From IMG/VR virus record IMGVR_UViG_3300036826_000317, positions 1 through 20,831 of that record: a stretch of 20,831 nucleotides of DNA. One strand, 5' to 3'. Below are positions 20,780 through 20,831 of the stretch, one piece after another. The translations under genes were made by a program, and so were the position numbers. Every line of letters starts with the position of its first letter. Positions within the stretch are counted from its first letter, which is position 1. Source of the DNA: a virus. The notes under the pieces were generated by a model, which did no database searches, was not told where the DNA came from, and saw nothing but the letters and a program-made list of their open reading frames with translations.

Positions 20780-20831
20780 AAATCTCCCCGCAATGAAGCC
20801 GACCCTATTTTGGTAGAGGCGTGCGTTTGAG

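Noticed and set aside
1-20831. CRISPR arrays, tRNAs, integrase, attachment sites, insertion sequences
   Set aside because: I looked for repeated spacers, tRNA-like cloverleaf ends, recombinase motifs and terminal inverted repeats and saw none.

Overview
The window is a block of a tailed double-stranded DNA phage, or a prophage or metagenomic contig of one, with an HK97-type head and a long-tail (siphovirus-like) morphogenesis module. The DNA is GC-rich, genes are tightly packed with many 4-nt start/stop overlaps, Shine-Dalgarno sites of the GGAGG type are common, and several starts are GTG or TTG, so the host is a bacterium. I cannot name the host from sequence alone. I see no integrase, transposase, tRNA, rRNA or CRISPR array. 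The longest gap between genes is 165 nt (16421-16585), so no stretch over 300 bases lacks a gene.

Layout, read along the minus strand from the right edge. Packaging and head: small terminase, large terminase, portal, HK97-type prohead protease, major capsid protein and a small head-associated protein with an unexpected N-terminal hydrophobic segment (20779-14585). Connector and tail completion: phiE125 gp8/gp6-like connector, head-tail adaptor, HK97 gp10-like protein and a probable tail terminator (14574-12732). Tail: tail tube protein, two tail assembly chaperone frames joined by a clear -1 slippery heptamer (T TTT TTC), a short tape measure, then three distal tail proteins, the last an 1124-residue protein with two carbohydrate-binding-like modules (12722-4448). 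Lysis and membrane cassette: a coiled-coil membrane protein, two small multi-span proteins, an M15 peptidase endolysin, two tiny overlapping genes and a spanin-like protein (4390-2075).

A small regulatory island follows. Two plus-strand genes, a ribbon-helix-helix protein and a winged-helix protein (1591-2116), face the late cassette and overlap it by 42 nt at their 3' ends. They are divergent from a second minus-strand operon (1514-1) of very small genes: a CxxC zinc-ribbon peptide, an unrecognised 62-residue protein, a membrane peptide, a coiled-coil protein, a zinc-ribbon protein with an SSB-like acidic tail, and a Cys-rich protein that runs off the left edge. The two divergent promoters overlap, and the plus-strand transcript may be leaderless, so this looks like a genetic switch. 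The late genes make and fill the capsid, build the tail and lyse the cell. The left operon looks early or DNA-metabolic. Most of the window is conventional phage; the most interesting parts are the switch, the frameshift site, the acidic-tailed zinc protein and the structured element ahead of the capsid gene.
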